From positions 79,152 through 143,151 of the forward strand of contig NZ_JAJGZV010000011.1 of assembly GCF_020805785.1 (NCBI RefSeq): a stretch of DNA of 64,000 nt, read 5' to 3'. The notes beneath the pieces are model-generated. The model saw only the letters and a program-made list of their open reading frames with translations. It made no database searches and had not been told where the DNA came from. This stretch comes from Flavobacterium chungbukense. GTDB taxonomy: Bacteria > Bacteroidota > Bacteroidia > Flavobacteriales > Flavobacteriaceae. The translations under genes were made by a program, and so were the position numbers. Positions 26,804-34,928 of this stretch are shown in pieces (position 1 is the stretch's first letter; the number at the start of each line of letters is the position of its first letter).

Positions 26804-26849
26804 AGGAAAGCAACGAAAAATAATAAGCCATTCCATTACGGAGTGGCTT
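26804..26849 (+). repeat. Dispersed terminator-like repeat, copy 2
   Basis: These 46 bases are identical to 38845-38890. They start AGGAAAGCAACG and end in the hairpin core AAGCCATTCC-ATTAC-GGAGTGGCTT (26825-26849). It stands 34 bp downstream of the minus-strand isomerase stop, so it may also end that operon. Confidence 0.75.
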
Positions 26850-26882
26850 ATTTGGAACGTCTGGTATTTCAATAAGCGATGC

Positions 26883-27755
26883 TTAAATTAACTGTTTAGA
26901 CACAAAATCCCAGCTTGTTTTAATTGATTCTGTCGGATTTGGCGAATAATTCGTCTCTTGTTCTACAAAAAAATGTTTCATTCCAGATAATTTAGCTTCT
27001 GCAAAAATGGTCTTGAAGTTGATGCTTCCTTCTCCAATTTCGGTATTCCATTCGGCTTTAGACTTATCCATATCTTTCACATGCCACATTGTGAATCTAC
27101 CCGGATGAACCTTAAATAAGGCTAACGGATCATTTCCTGAACGAACTGCCCAGTATAGATCCAATTCAAAATCAACTAATTTTTTATCTGTTTCCTGTAA
27201 TAGAATATCATATCCTGTTTTATCTCCAAATTTTTTAAATTCAAAATCATGATTATGATATGCTAATTTTAAACCTGACTGTTTGCATAAAACGGCAGCT
27301 TCATTTATTTTTTGGGCAATTCGTTTAAAGCCATCTAAATCGCTTCTTAACTTTTCATCTAAATAAGGAACGGTAATATATTCGCTTTCTAATTGTTTCG
27401 CACATTCGATTGAAGCTTTTAGAAAATCAGTATTACTATCTTTTATAAAAGAATTAAAATCATAATGTCCACTTGGTGCTTTTAGGCCATTATCGTTCAT
27501 TATTTTTTTGAAATCTTTTGGCGAAGTTCCAAAAAAGCCTTTTTCACTTGAGTATCCGTAAGTTTCAATTTCTTTGTAACCCGTTTTGGCTACATGTTCT
27601 AAAACTCCTTTTACGTTTTTGGAAAATTCGTCTCTTAACGTATACAATTGAAGCCCAATATTTTTTGGCTTAGCCGAAAATGCAAGGGAAGGAGCAATTG
27701 CTACTGCACCTAAAGCCAAACCGCTAGTAATTAAGAAATCTCTTCTCTTTATCAT
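26883..27755 (-). CDS. Exported sugar phosphate isomerase/epimerase-like TIM-barrel protein
   Basis: A 290-residue protein with a Tat-type signal (KRRDFLITSG, then a hydrophobic stretch to ALAFSA). The mature part is a TIM barrel of the AP-endonuclease-2/xylose isomerase-like family, with metal-binding segments such as YHNHDFEF, DLYWAVRSG, WHVKDMD and FVEQE; the His, Asp and Glu in these blocks are the expected divalent-metal ligands. As a periplasmic protein it probably acts on free sugars or keto-sugars, not phosphates. It is the last gene of the ten-gene run that contains a GMC dehydrogenase and a DUF1080 protein. Confidence 0.88.
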   Translation of the reverse strand: MIKRRDFLITSGLALGAVAIAPSLAFSAKPKNIGLQLYTLRDEFSKNVKGVLEHVAKTGYKEIETYGYSSEKGFFGTSPKDFKKIMNDNGLKAPSGHYDFNSFIKDSNTDFLKASIECAKQLESEYITVPYLDEKLRSDLDGFKRIAQKINEAAVLCKQSGLKLAYHNHDFEFKKFGDKTGYDILLQETDKKLVDFELDLYWAVRSGNDPLALFKVHPGRFTMWHVKDMDKSKAEWNTEIGEGSINFKTIFAEAKLSGMKHFFVEQETNYSPNPTESIKTSWDFVSKQLI

Positions 27756-27770
27756 AGTTTTTATTTTTTA

Positions 27771-28664
27771 TTAAATATCACAAATCTCAATTGCTTTTTT
27801 TAAAGAAGCGATTTTGTCTTTTTGTTTCGGAATAAATTCTTGTCCAACAAAACCACTAAAGCCAGTATCGGCAATAGCTTTCATTATGGCAATGTAATTG
27901 AGTTCTTGCGTTTCGTCGATTTCGTTTCGTCCGGGAACTCCGGCAGTATGATAATGTGCAATGTATTGGTGATTTTCTTTGATTGTTCTAATTACATCAC
28001 CTTCATCGATTTGCATATGGTAAATATCATACAGCAGTTTAAAATTTTCCGAATTGATTCGTTTCGCTAATTCAACTCCCCAAGAGGTTTTGTCACATTG
28101 ATAATCTTTGTGGTCAATTTTACTGTTTAGCAATTCCATAACTAAGGTTACCTTGTGCTTTTCGGCTAAGGGAATTAATTTTTGAAGACCAACTACACAA
28201 TTATTCCAACCTTGTTCATCTGTTTTTCCTCTTCTGTTTCCACTAAAGCAAATCAGATTTTTGTAGCCTGCTTTTGCGACTAACGGAATCATTTCTGTAT
28301 AATTTTTGATCAGCTGCTCATGAAATTTTAAATCATTGAAACCATCCACAAGATTTATTTCGGCGCCATTGCACATAGTCGAAACAAGATTGTATTTTTG
28401 AAGTATTGGCCAGTCTTTTGGACCAACCAGATCAATACCGGTAATTCCAATTTTTTTAGCTTCCTGGCAAAGTGTTTCGATATCCAAATCGTTAAAACAC
28501 CAACGGGCTACAGAATGATTAATTTTTCCTTTCAAAGTACTCGAATTTAATTTCAGTTCTTCTTGAGGATTTGATAATGCCAATAAATCTGATGGAATTA
28601 CCAAAGTTACAGTTCCGGCAAGAATACCTTTTATAGCAGTTCTTCTGTCAAAAGTCATACTCAT
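27771..28664 (-). CDS. Exported hydroxypyruvate isomerase-like TIM-barrel protein
   Basis: A 297-residue TIM-barrel protein of the same superfamily as its neighbour, nearer to the hydroxypyruvate isomerase branch (VMELLNSKIDHKDYQCD, LYDIYHMQIDEGDV, HYHTAGVPGRNEIDE, FVGQEFIP). It carries a Tat-like signal DRRTAIKGILAG near the start. Metal ligands would be Glu in MELLN, Asp in LYDIYH, and Glu in GQEF. The start may be the first or third residue (both Met). It is 15 bp from the next isomerase gene. It likely isomerises or epimerises a sugar released in the periplasm. Confidence 0.87.
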   Translation of the reverse strand: MSMTFDRRTAIKGILAGTVTLVIPSDLLALSNPQEELKLNSSTLKGKINHSVARWCFNDLDIETLCQEAKKIGITGIDLVGPKDWPILQKYNLVSTMCNGAEINLVDGFNDLKFHEQLIKNYTEMIPLVAKAGYKNLICFSGNRRGKTDEQGWNNCVVGLQKLIPLAEKHKVTLVMELLNSKIDHKDYQCDKTSWGVELAKRINSENFKLLYDIYHMQIDEGDVIRTIKENHQYIAHYHTAGVPGRNEIDETQELNYIAIMKAIADTGFSGFVGQEFIPKQKDKIASLKKAIEICDI

Positions 28665-28684
28665 TTCTTTGTTTTTTATAATGC

Positions 28685-29914
28685 TTAAATTTCATTTGCA
28701 AGTTTACTTTTATCCTTAAATAGAAAAGCAAAAATTAAGAATACAGAAAAAGCAATTCCTGCCGGAATAATCCAAACTATTAACCAGTTTACTGCTCCTT
28801 CGACAGTTTTATAATTATCTGTAATCCAGCCTGCAACTGCAAATCCAATTAACATTCCGATACCGTATGTTGCTAACGTTATTAAGCCTTGAGCAGCACT
28901 TTTATATTTTTCTCCAGCCTTTGAATTGGTATAAATTTGTCCTGAAACAAAGAAAAAATCATAACATATTCCATGCAAAGCAATCCCGGTAATGAGCATA
29001 AAACTCAAATCACCGCCGTTTCCATAGGCAAACAAAACATAACGAACTGCCCACGCGAGCATTCCGACCAAAATTGTCTTCTTAAATCCAAAACGAGCAA
29101 AAAACACCGGAATAAATAATAAAAATAAAGCTTCGGATATTTGTCCAATTGCCATTTTTCCGGTTGGATTTTCAACTCCGGCGGCAGTCAAAAACGGATG
29201 TGCATTTTGATAATAAAAAGCTAGTGGAATGCAAATTAGAATTGAAGAAATAAAAAAGATTAAGAAATTTTTATCTTTTAAAAGTTTCAAGGCATCGAGA
29301 CCTATAATGTCGGCAATTTTGACTTTTTCGTCATTTACTTTTGGTGGTGTTGCTGGTAATGTAAAACTTAATAAGCCTAAAATTAAGGCGGCTATTCCAG
29401 CTAAAAGAAAGGTGTTTTTAAGTAATCCATTAGAAACAGCTTCGGCAGAATCCCAATGAAACAAAAAGCTAATTACTAAACCAGCTAAAATCCAGCCTAT
29501 AGTTCCCCACACCCTAATGTTGGCAAACTCTTTTTCGGGGTCTTGCATTTGGTTAAAAGCCACTGAATTTACTAAAGCCAATGTTGGCATATACAATACC
29601 ATATAACTCAATACATAGATGTAAAACAATCCAATATCTGTCGATTGATACATTTGATACATTAAAAAAGCTCCCGCTAAGTGTAAAAAGCCTAAAATTT
29701 TCTCTGCATTAAAATAACGGTCTGCAATTAAGCCAATGATAAATGGTGCTACAATAGCTCCCCAAGATTGCGTAGAAAAAACAGCAGCAGTTTCAGATCC
29801 TGAAGCTTTTAAATTGTTGCCTAGAAAAGTACCAAGGGTAACGAACCATGCTCCCCAGATAAAGAATTCGAGAAACATCATTACAGATAGCTTAATTCGG
29901 ATTGTTGTATTCAT
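28685..29914 (-). CDS. MFS permease of the nucleoside:H+ symporter (NupG-like) group
   Basis: A 409-residue protein with about 12 transmembrane helices and no signal peptide. The opening (LSVMMFLEFFIWGAWFVTLG) and FNAEKILGFLHLAGA are typical of the NupG-like family. In Bacteroidota these permeases often sit in sugar loci with DUF1080 and Gfo/Idh genes, where the cargo is probably a sugar or keto-sugar instead of a nucleoside. In this operon it would bring the product of periplasmic oxidation and cleavage into the cell. Cargo is an inference from context. Confidence 0.85.
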   Translation of the reverse strand: MNTTIRIKLSVMMFLEFFIWGAWFVTLGTFLGNNLKASGSETAAVFSTQSWGAIVAPFIIGLIADRYFNAEKILGFLHLAGAFLMYQMYQSTDIGLFYIYVLSYMVLYMPTLALVNSVAFNQMQDPEKEFANIRVWGTIGWILAGLVISFLFHWDSAEAVSNGLLKNTFLLAGIAALILGLLSFTLPATPPKVNDEKVKIADIIGLDALKLLKDKNFLIFFISSILICIPLAFYYQNAHPFLTAAGVENPTGKMAIGQISEALFLLFIPVFFARFGFKKTILVGMLAWAVRYVLFAYGNGGDLSFMLITGIALHGICYDFFFVSGQIYTNSKAGEKYKSAAQGLITLATYGIGMLIGFAVAGWITDNYKTVEGAVNWLIVWIIPAGIAFSVFLIFAFLFKDKSKLANEI

Positions 29915-29955
29915 AAAATGTGGTTGGTTTTTGGGTTGATAGTATTTTGGTGCAA

Positions 29956-30666
29956 TTATTTACAGCCTGTAGTAGTTTCCATCGTATTCCATTCTTTAAT
30001 AGAAATATTACGGTACCACACATTATTGCCGTGATCTTGTAATGCGATATGACCTTTTTTGAAAGTTCCAAAACCTGGCCAGCCTGCAAATTTGCTTCCA
30101 GCAACTATTGCTTTAAAGTTGTCATCCCAAAGTACTGTTTCAACTACAATAACACCGTTTAATACAAAAGTCAATTTTCCGTTTTTACAAACAACTTCAG
30201 CAGTATTCCATTCGCCAACTGGCTTAACTGGTTCTGATTTGCTTTGAATTAAATCATACAAATCTCCTGCACGATGTTTTGTTATTTTTCCATCAGGGTG
30301 GCCGTCATTGTCTAAAACCTGCATTTCTAGACCTGTTTCGTAAGTGTTTTTATATTTTTGCGGATTATCATTAACATAAAAAATGATACCGCTATTCGCA
30401 TTTGGAGCAACTTTCCAATCTACTTTTAAATGAAAATTTTCATATTCTGCATCGGTTACCAAATCTCCTCCCTGACCATTTTTTGCTGCTTCGGGATCAA
30501 AATGCAGCACTCCGTCTTCAACCTTCCAGCCGGCACTAGCGGTAGTTTTTCCATAAGTATGCCAACCTGTTGTGGTTTTTCCATCAAAAATAGGTTTGAA
30601 TCCTTTTTGAGCATGTGCGGTTTGTAAAAAAGCGAATAATACTGCGGTTGTTATAATTTTTATCAT
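29956..30666 (-). CDS. DUF1080 protein (3-keto-disaccharide hydrolase family)
   Basis: A 236-residue exported protein (signal peptide 1-19) with one DUF1080 concanavalin-like domain: FKPIFDGKTTTGWHTYG, GWKVEDGVLHFDP, GGDLVTDAEYENFHLKVDWK, NSGIIFYVN, EMQVLDNDGHPDG, HIALQDHGNNVWYRNISIKE. Members act on glycosides oxidised at C3, splitting the bond by hydrolysis or elimination. With the GMC dehydrogenase and Gfo/Idh genes in the same run, that role fits well. Length is normal for a single-domain member. Confidence 0.9.
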   Translation of the reverse strand: MIKIITTAVLFAFLQTAHAQKGFKPIFDGKTTTGWHTYGKTTASAGWKVEDGVLHFDPEAAKNGQGGDLVTDAEYENFHLKVDWKVAPNANSGIIFYVNDNPQKYKNTYETGLEMQVLDNDGHPDGKITKHRAGDLYDLIQSKSEPVKPVGEWNTAEVVCKNGKLTFVLNGVIVVETVLWDDNFKAIVAGSKFAGWPGFGTFKKGHIALQDHGNNVWYRNISIKEWNTMETTTGCK

Positions 30667-30685
30667 GATTCTTATTATTTAAAAT

Positions 30686-32149
30686 TTAAAAGCTTAAGTT
30701 TTTCCAGCCTTCTCTATAATTTCGTTTTACAAATTGATTTACATCGTCTGCATTGGTTACTTTCTTGGCATCATTATCCCAAAGTAATTTAACGGAACGT
30801 CCCGGATATACATCTTCACCTAATACTTCCTTATGCAAGTCATAACCTCTTACCGCAAGATTGGCCATTAGCAATGCTTCTGTTAGAGGACCGGCAATTT
30901 CAAAAGGAGAACTTAATTCTTTTTTGCCATAACCTGCAATACAGCCTTCAATCCATTGTTTGTAGTGTCCGTTAGCGCCATCTTTTACGCGGGAATATTT
31001 CTCGGCTATTTTTAGATTTTCATTACGAGATAAAGGCAATAATCTTGGATTTTCACTATAAGTATCACATATCATTTTTCCTTTTGTTCCAATAAATAAA
31101 GTTCCGTTTCCGCCATCGCCGAAAATTTCATTTGCTCCTAATTCTTCCGGGCGATCCGGTTGAATACCACCATCCATCCAATGCACTTTAACATCACCTT
31201 TCGTTTTATTCGTTTTTGGAAATGTTAATGTTACGTGACTTGACGGTGGACAGCTATCTGGAAAATATCCTCTTCTAAACTCATCAACATAGACTGATCC
31301 AACGCTGCATTGTACATCTTTGGCATATTTTAGATTTAGGACCGAAAATGGGGCTTCCATTAAATGGCATCCCATGTCTCCAAGAGCTCCCGTTCCATAA
31401 TCCCACCAGCCGCGCCAGTTGAATGGTACTAACTTGTCTACATAGTTTTTGTTGGGAGCAGTACCAAGCCATAAATCCCAATCAAGTTCTTTAGGAATTT
31501 CTATTTTTGCTGTCGACCACGGAATTCCCTGTGGCCAAACCGGTCTGTCGGTCCAAGCATAAACAGTGTGAACATCACCAATCAAATCTGCTTCATACCA
31601 TTCTTTTAAAAGTCGGGTACCATCATTGGATGACCCCTGGTTTCCCATCTGTGTAACAACTTTATATCTTGCAGCAGCCTGCGTCATCATATGGGCTTCG
31701 AAAATATCGTGCGCAAGTGGCTTTTGTACATACACGTGCTTTCCTAACTGCATAGCCGAAAAGGCCTGAATAGCATGATTGTGATCGGGTGTAGATACAG
31801 AAACGGCGTCAAAATTTTTATGTTCTTTATCAAGCATTTCACGCCAATCTTTATAAAATTTTGCTTTCGGATAGGCTTTTACACTATCGGAGGCTCTTCT
31901 TGTATCAACATCACATAGATATGCGATATTTGCAAGTCCACTTGCATTAAAAGAAGAAAGGTCAGATTTTCCTTTTCCGCCTACACCAATACCTGCAATT
32001 ATTAATTTGTCGCTAGGCGCTACAAAACCTCTTCCCATGACGTGTCTGGGAATAATCATAAAAGCGGCAGCAGCTAGTACTCCTTTCTTTAGGAAATCCC
32101 TGCGATCATTCGATTCAGGTTCTTTACTTTTATTGAAGTCTTGATTCAT
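30686..32149 (-). CDS. Tat-exported Gfo/Idh/MocA family oxidoreductase
   Basis: A 487-residue protein with a twin-arginine signal (NDRRDFLKKGVLAAAA) and an N-terminal Rossmann fold (AGIGVGGKGKSDL, YLCDVDTRR). The usual EKP motif reads QKP (YVQKPLAHD); Lys is kept. The C-terminal alpha/beta domain carries WRGWWDYGTGALGDMGCHLM, a hallmark of exported members close to GH109 and to 3-keto-glycoside enzymes. The NAD(P) cofactor would have to be bound before export in the folded protein, which explains Tat use. It likely handles C3 oxidation or reduction of sugars, possibly with lyase action. Confidence 0.9.
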   Translation of the reverse strand: MNQDFNKSKEPESNDRRDFLKKGVLAAAAFMIIPRHVMGRGFVAPSDKLIIAGIGVGGKGKSDLSSFNASGLANIAYLCDVDTRRASDSVKAYPKAKFYKDWREMLDKEHKNFDAVSVSTPDHNHAIQAFSAMQLGKHVYVQKPLAHDIFEAHMMTQAAARYKVVTQMGNQGSSNDGTRLLKEWYEADLIGDVHTVYAWTDRPVWPQGIPWSTAKIEIPKELDWDLWLGTAPNKNYVDKLVPFNWRGWWDYGTGALGDMGCHLMEAPFSVLNLKYAKDVQCSVGSVYVDEFRRGYFPDSCPPSSHVTLTFPKTNKTKGDVKVHWMDGGIQPDRPEELGANEIFGDGGNGTLFIGTKGKMICDTYSENPRLLPLSRNENLKIAEKYSRVKDGANGHYKQWIEGCIAGYGKKELSSPFEIAGPLTEALLMANLAVRGYDLHKEVLGEDVYPGRSVKLLWDNDAKKVTNADDVNQFVKRNYREGWKNLSF

Positions 32150-32161
32150 ATAGAGTATATT

Positions 32162-32524
32162 TTATTTATTGAGAGAGAGAATGTATTTTGCAATTTTTTT
32201 TGCATCATCTTTCTTTAATGAAGCATGAGGAGCCATTGGAATAGCGCCCCAAACTCCAGAGCCTCCTTTTATAATTTTATCCGATAAGTAATTCATGTTT
32301 TTTTCATTATTTGGATATTTTTTGGCAATATCCAAATAGGAGGGACCTACAACTTTTTTTTCTATTTTGTGGCAGGTAGCGCAATCTAATTTTTTTAATA
32401 TTGCTTCTGCTTCAGTATGTTGTCCTTCTTGGGGCGTACTATATACAGCCGGAATTGCTTGATAATTCGAAAAAGAGGTTGATCCATTCAAGGTTATTAT
32501 CGCAATAAATAAAAATAATTTCAT
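32162..32524 (-). CDS. Small periplasmic cytochrome c
   Basis: A 120-residue protein with a signal peptide (1-20) and one haem c site, CATCH (Cys48, Cys51, His52), with Met97 in IPMAPH as the probable sixth ligand. It matches class I cytochromes such as cytochrome c551. In this operon it is the natural electron acceptor for the GMC dehydrogenase, passing electrons on to the respiratory chain. It is 12 bp before the Gfo/Idh gene, consistent with one transcript. Confidence 0.92.
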   Translation of the reverse strand: MKLFLFIAIITLNGSTSFSNYQAIPAVYSTPQEGQHTEAEAILKKLDCATCHKIEKKVVGPSYLDIAKKYPNNEKNMNYLSDKIIKGGSGVWGAIPMAPHASLKKDDAKKIAKYILSLNK

Positions 32525-32542
32525 CTTATACTATTTAATAAT

Positions 32543-33595
32543 TTAAAGTCCTAAATTTTTTCTATTAAGCTGTGTATTCGTTTCTACAGCAGCAAAATCG
32601 TCAAAGGCTTTATCAGTCACTTTGATAATGTGTTTTTTTATAAATTCGGCTCCCTCGCGGGCACCATCTTCTTGGTTTTTCAAACAGCATTCCCATTCCA
32701 TTACTGCCCAGCCTTTATAATCATATTGCGTTAATTTGCTAAAAATGGTTTTAAAATCAATTTGACCATCGCCCGGAGAGCGATAACGACCTGCACGATT
32801 GCCCCAATTTTGGTAACCTCCAAAAGTACCCTGTTTTCCTGTGGGGTTAAACTCAGCATCTTTTACGTGGAAAGCTTTTATTCGTTCATGATAAAAATCG
32901 ATATATTGAATATAGTCGAGCTGTTGTAGTACAAAATGTGAAGGATCATAAAGTATGCAGGCACGCTGATGGTTATTTACCGCTTTAAGAAACATTTCGT
33001 AAGTTTCGCCATCAAATAAATCTTCTCCCGGGTGAATTTCATAACAAACGTCCACACCATTTTTATCAAATTCATTAAGGATCGGCAACCATCGATTAGC
33101 CAGTTCTTTGAAACCGTCTTCAATTAAGCCGGGCGGTCTTTGAGGCCACGGATGAAAATATTGCCACAATAACGAACCGCTAAAAGTAGCGTGTGCATTA
33201 AGACCTAAATTTTGAGAAGCTTTTGCTGCATAATGTAATTGTTGAACAGCCCATTCTTGTCTTGCTTTTGGATTACCTCTTAAAGTTTTTGGAGCAAATC
33301 CATCAAAAAAATCATCATAAGCAGGATGAACAGCAACTAACTGACCTTGTAAATGAGTAGACAGTTCAGATATTTTTAATCCATAGGAAGCAACAATTCC
33401 TGTTAGTTCATCAGCATAAGTTTTGCTTTCTGCCGCCTTCTGCAAATCAATAAAACGAGTATCTAGAGTGGGAATTTGTATTCCTTTGAAATCGAGATTG
33501 GCAGCCCATTGACAAATTCCTTCTAAAGAATTAAAAGGCGCTTCATCAGAAATAAATTGCGCTAAAAAGACAGCTGGTCCTTGTATTGTTGTCAT
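32543..33595 (-). CDS. Cytoplasmic sugar phosphate isomerase/epimerase-like protein
   Basis: A 350-residue TIM-barrel protein of the AP-endonuclease-2/xylose isomerase-like family, without a signal peptide, unlike the two other members of this operon. Metal-site segments include CYEIHPGEDLFDGE, LYDPSHFVLQ, FHVKDAEFNP and AVMEWECC. PGDGQIDFKTIFSKL and GNRAGRYRS are recognisable in this subgroup, which often sits beside Gfo/Idh genes. It may convert the imported keto-sugar or its product inside the cell, which would complement the exported isomerases. Confidence 0.87.
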   Translation of the reverse strand: MTTIQGPAVFLAQFISDEAPFNSLEGICQWAANLDFKGIQIPTLDTRFIDLQKAAESKTYADELTGIVASYGLKISELSTHLQGQLVAVHPAYDDFFDGFAPKTLRGNPKARQEWAVQQLHYAAKASQNLGLNAHATFSGSLLWQYFHPWPQRPPGLIEDGFKELANRWLPILNEFDKNGVDVCYEIHPGEDLFDGETYEMFLKAVNNHQRACILYDPSHFVLQQLDYIQYIDFYHERIKAFHVKDAEFNPTGKQGTFGGYQNWGNRAGRYRSPGDGQIDFKTIFSKLTQYDYKGWAVMEWECCLKNQEDGAREGAEFIKKHIIKVTDKAFDDFAAVETNTQLNRKNLGL

Positions 33596-33625
33596 GCTTT
33601 TTAATTTAAATTTTTTAACAAATTT

Positions 33626-33657
33626 CTAAGGGACTGAGGTTCTAAGGTTCTGAGTAT
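33626..33657 (+). repeat. CTRAGNNN octamer array, copy B
   Basis: Four in-phase 8-bp units: CTAAGGGA, CTGAGGTT, CTAAGGTT, CTGAGTAT. It lies in the 137-bp gap between two genes of the operon and faces the inverted copy C, 66 bp away. Confidence 0.55.
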
Positions 33658-33723
33658 AGAAAGTATAATTATATATTTATTCATTCATATCGCTCTATTC
33701 TTAAGCGGTATTTCTTGCAATAC

Positions 33724-33752
33724 CTTAGAATCTTAGGACCTTAGCGTCTTAG
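33724..33752 (-). repeat. CTRAGNNN octamer array, copy C (inverted)
   Basis: On the plus strand CTTAG recurs every 8 bases at 33724, 33732, 33740 and 33748, i.e. four CTAAGNNN units on the minus strand. It overlaps the stop codon and last codons of the Gfo/Idh gene at 33733. Confidence 0.55.
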
Positions 33753-34911
33753 TGCCTAAGATACTAAATTCAGTCCATTTTTGAGTTGATTTTCCAGAAG
33801 CTATTACATTTTCTATAAAAGCCATTCCGCGAACACCTTCTTCCACAGATGGAAAATCAAGCATAAATGGTGTTGGTTCTCTATTTTCTAGTTTTGATTG
33901 TAAAGTCAGCGCGAAATTTCTATATAAATTTCCAAATGCTTCCAAATAACCTTCAGGATGCCCACTCGGAATTCGGGTATTAAAAGTTGCTTTAGGCGAC
34001 AAATAGCCATTTCCGGTGCGATATAATTGAGCAGGGGAGTCGGGCCATTTTACAATTAAGGTATTCGGCTCCATTTGATGCCATTCTAAACCGCCTTTTT
34101 CTCCATAGACTTTTATTTTTAAGCTATTTTCTTCACCAGCGGCAATTTGGCTGGCGACTAAAATTCCGTTAGCGCCATTATCAAACTTAAGCAGCACATT
34201 GCCGTCATCGTCCAATCTTCTGTTTGCGACTACAGTATTAATATCAGCACAAATTTGAGTAATTTTTAATCCTGAAATGTATTCTGCTAAGTGTGCAGCG
34301 TGAGTTCCAATATCTCCCATGCAACCGCTGATGCCACTTTTTGAAGGGTCTGTTCTCCAAGCGGCTTGCTTGTTTCCAGCGTTTTCAAAATCACTGCTCA
34401 ACCAGCCTTGAGGATATTCGACCATTATTTTTCGAATCTTTCCCAGATGATTTTCGGCTATCAGACTTCTGGCTTGCTTAACCATGGGATATCCAGCGTA
34501 AGTATGGGTCAGGCAGAGATAAAGTCCAGTTTCCTTTACTTTTTGTGCTAATAGTTTTGCTTCGTGCAAGTTCAAAGTGATTGGTTTGTCTAAAACAACG
34601 TGGAAACCATTTTCTAATGCTAAAATTGCAGGTGCAAAGTGAGCATGATTAGGTGTTACTATCGAGACGAAATCCATTCGTTCTTCAGGAGCGAGTTTTG
34701 CTTCCGTCTCAATCATTTGAGTATAAGATTTATAACATTTATCTTCAGATAAACCTAATTCTTTACCAGATTCAAGAGATACATCAGGATTCGAACTAAA
34801 AGCACCACAATGCAATTCGATTAATCCATCCATGTTGGCGGCAATGCGGTGAACTGCTCCAATAAAAGCATTTTTACCACCGCCAATCATTCCCATTTTT
34901 AATTTTCTCAT
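33733..34911 (-). CDS. Gfo/Idh/MocA family oxidoreductase (cytoplasmic)
   Basis: About 392 residues from the ATG at 34911 (MRKLKMGMIGGGKNA); upstream codons to 35034 overlap the GMC gene and encode no conserved residues. The Rossmann glycine motif MIGGGKNAFIG starts the protein, and the EKP-equivalent motif is DKP (VVLDKPITL). No export signal is present. The last residues, ILGTKTLRS, are written in the CTAAGNNN repeat array. It likely reduces or oxidises the imported keto-sugar with NAD(P). It follows the GMC gene by 17 bp. Confidence 0.9.
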   Translation of the reverse strand: MRKLKMGMIGGGKNAFIGAVHRIAANMDGLIELHCGAFSSNPDVSLESGKELGLSEDKCYKSYTQMIETEAKLAPEERMDFVSIVTPNHAHFAPAILALENGFHVVLDKPITLNLHEAKLLAQKVKETGLYLCLTHTYAGYPMVKQARSLIAENHLGKIRKIMVEYPQGWLSSDFENAGNKQAAWRTDPSKSGISGCMGDIGTHAAHLAEYISGLKITQICADINTVVANRRLDDDGNVLLKFDNGANGILVASQIAAGEENSLKIKVYGEKGGLEWHQMEPNTLIVKWPDSPAQLYRTGNGYLSPKATFNTRIPSGHPEGYLEAFGNLYRNFALTLQSKLENREPTPFMLDFPSVEEGVRGMAFIENVIASGKSTQKWTEFSILGTKTLRS

Positions 34912-34928
34912 AATTAAATATCCTGAAT

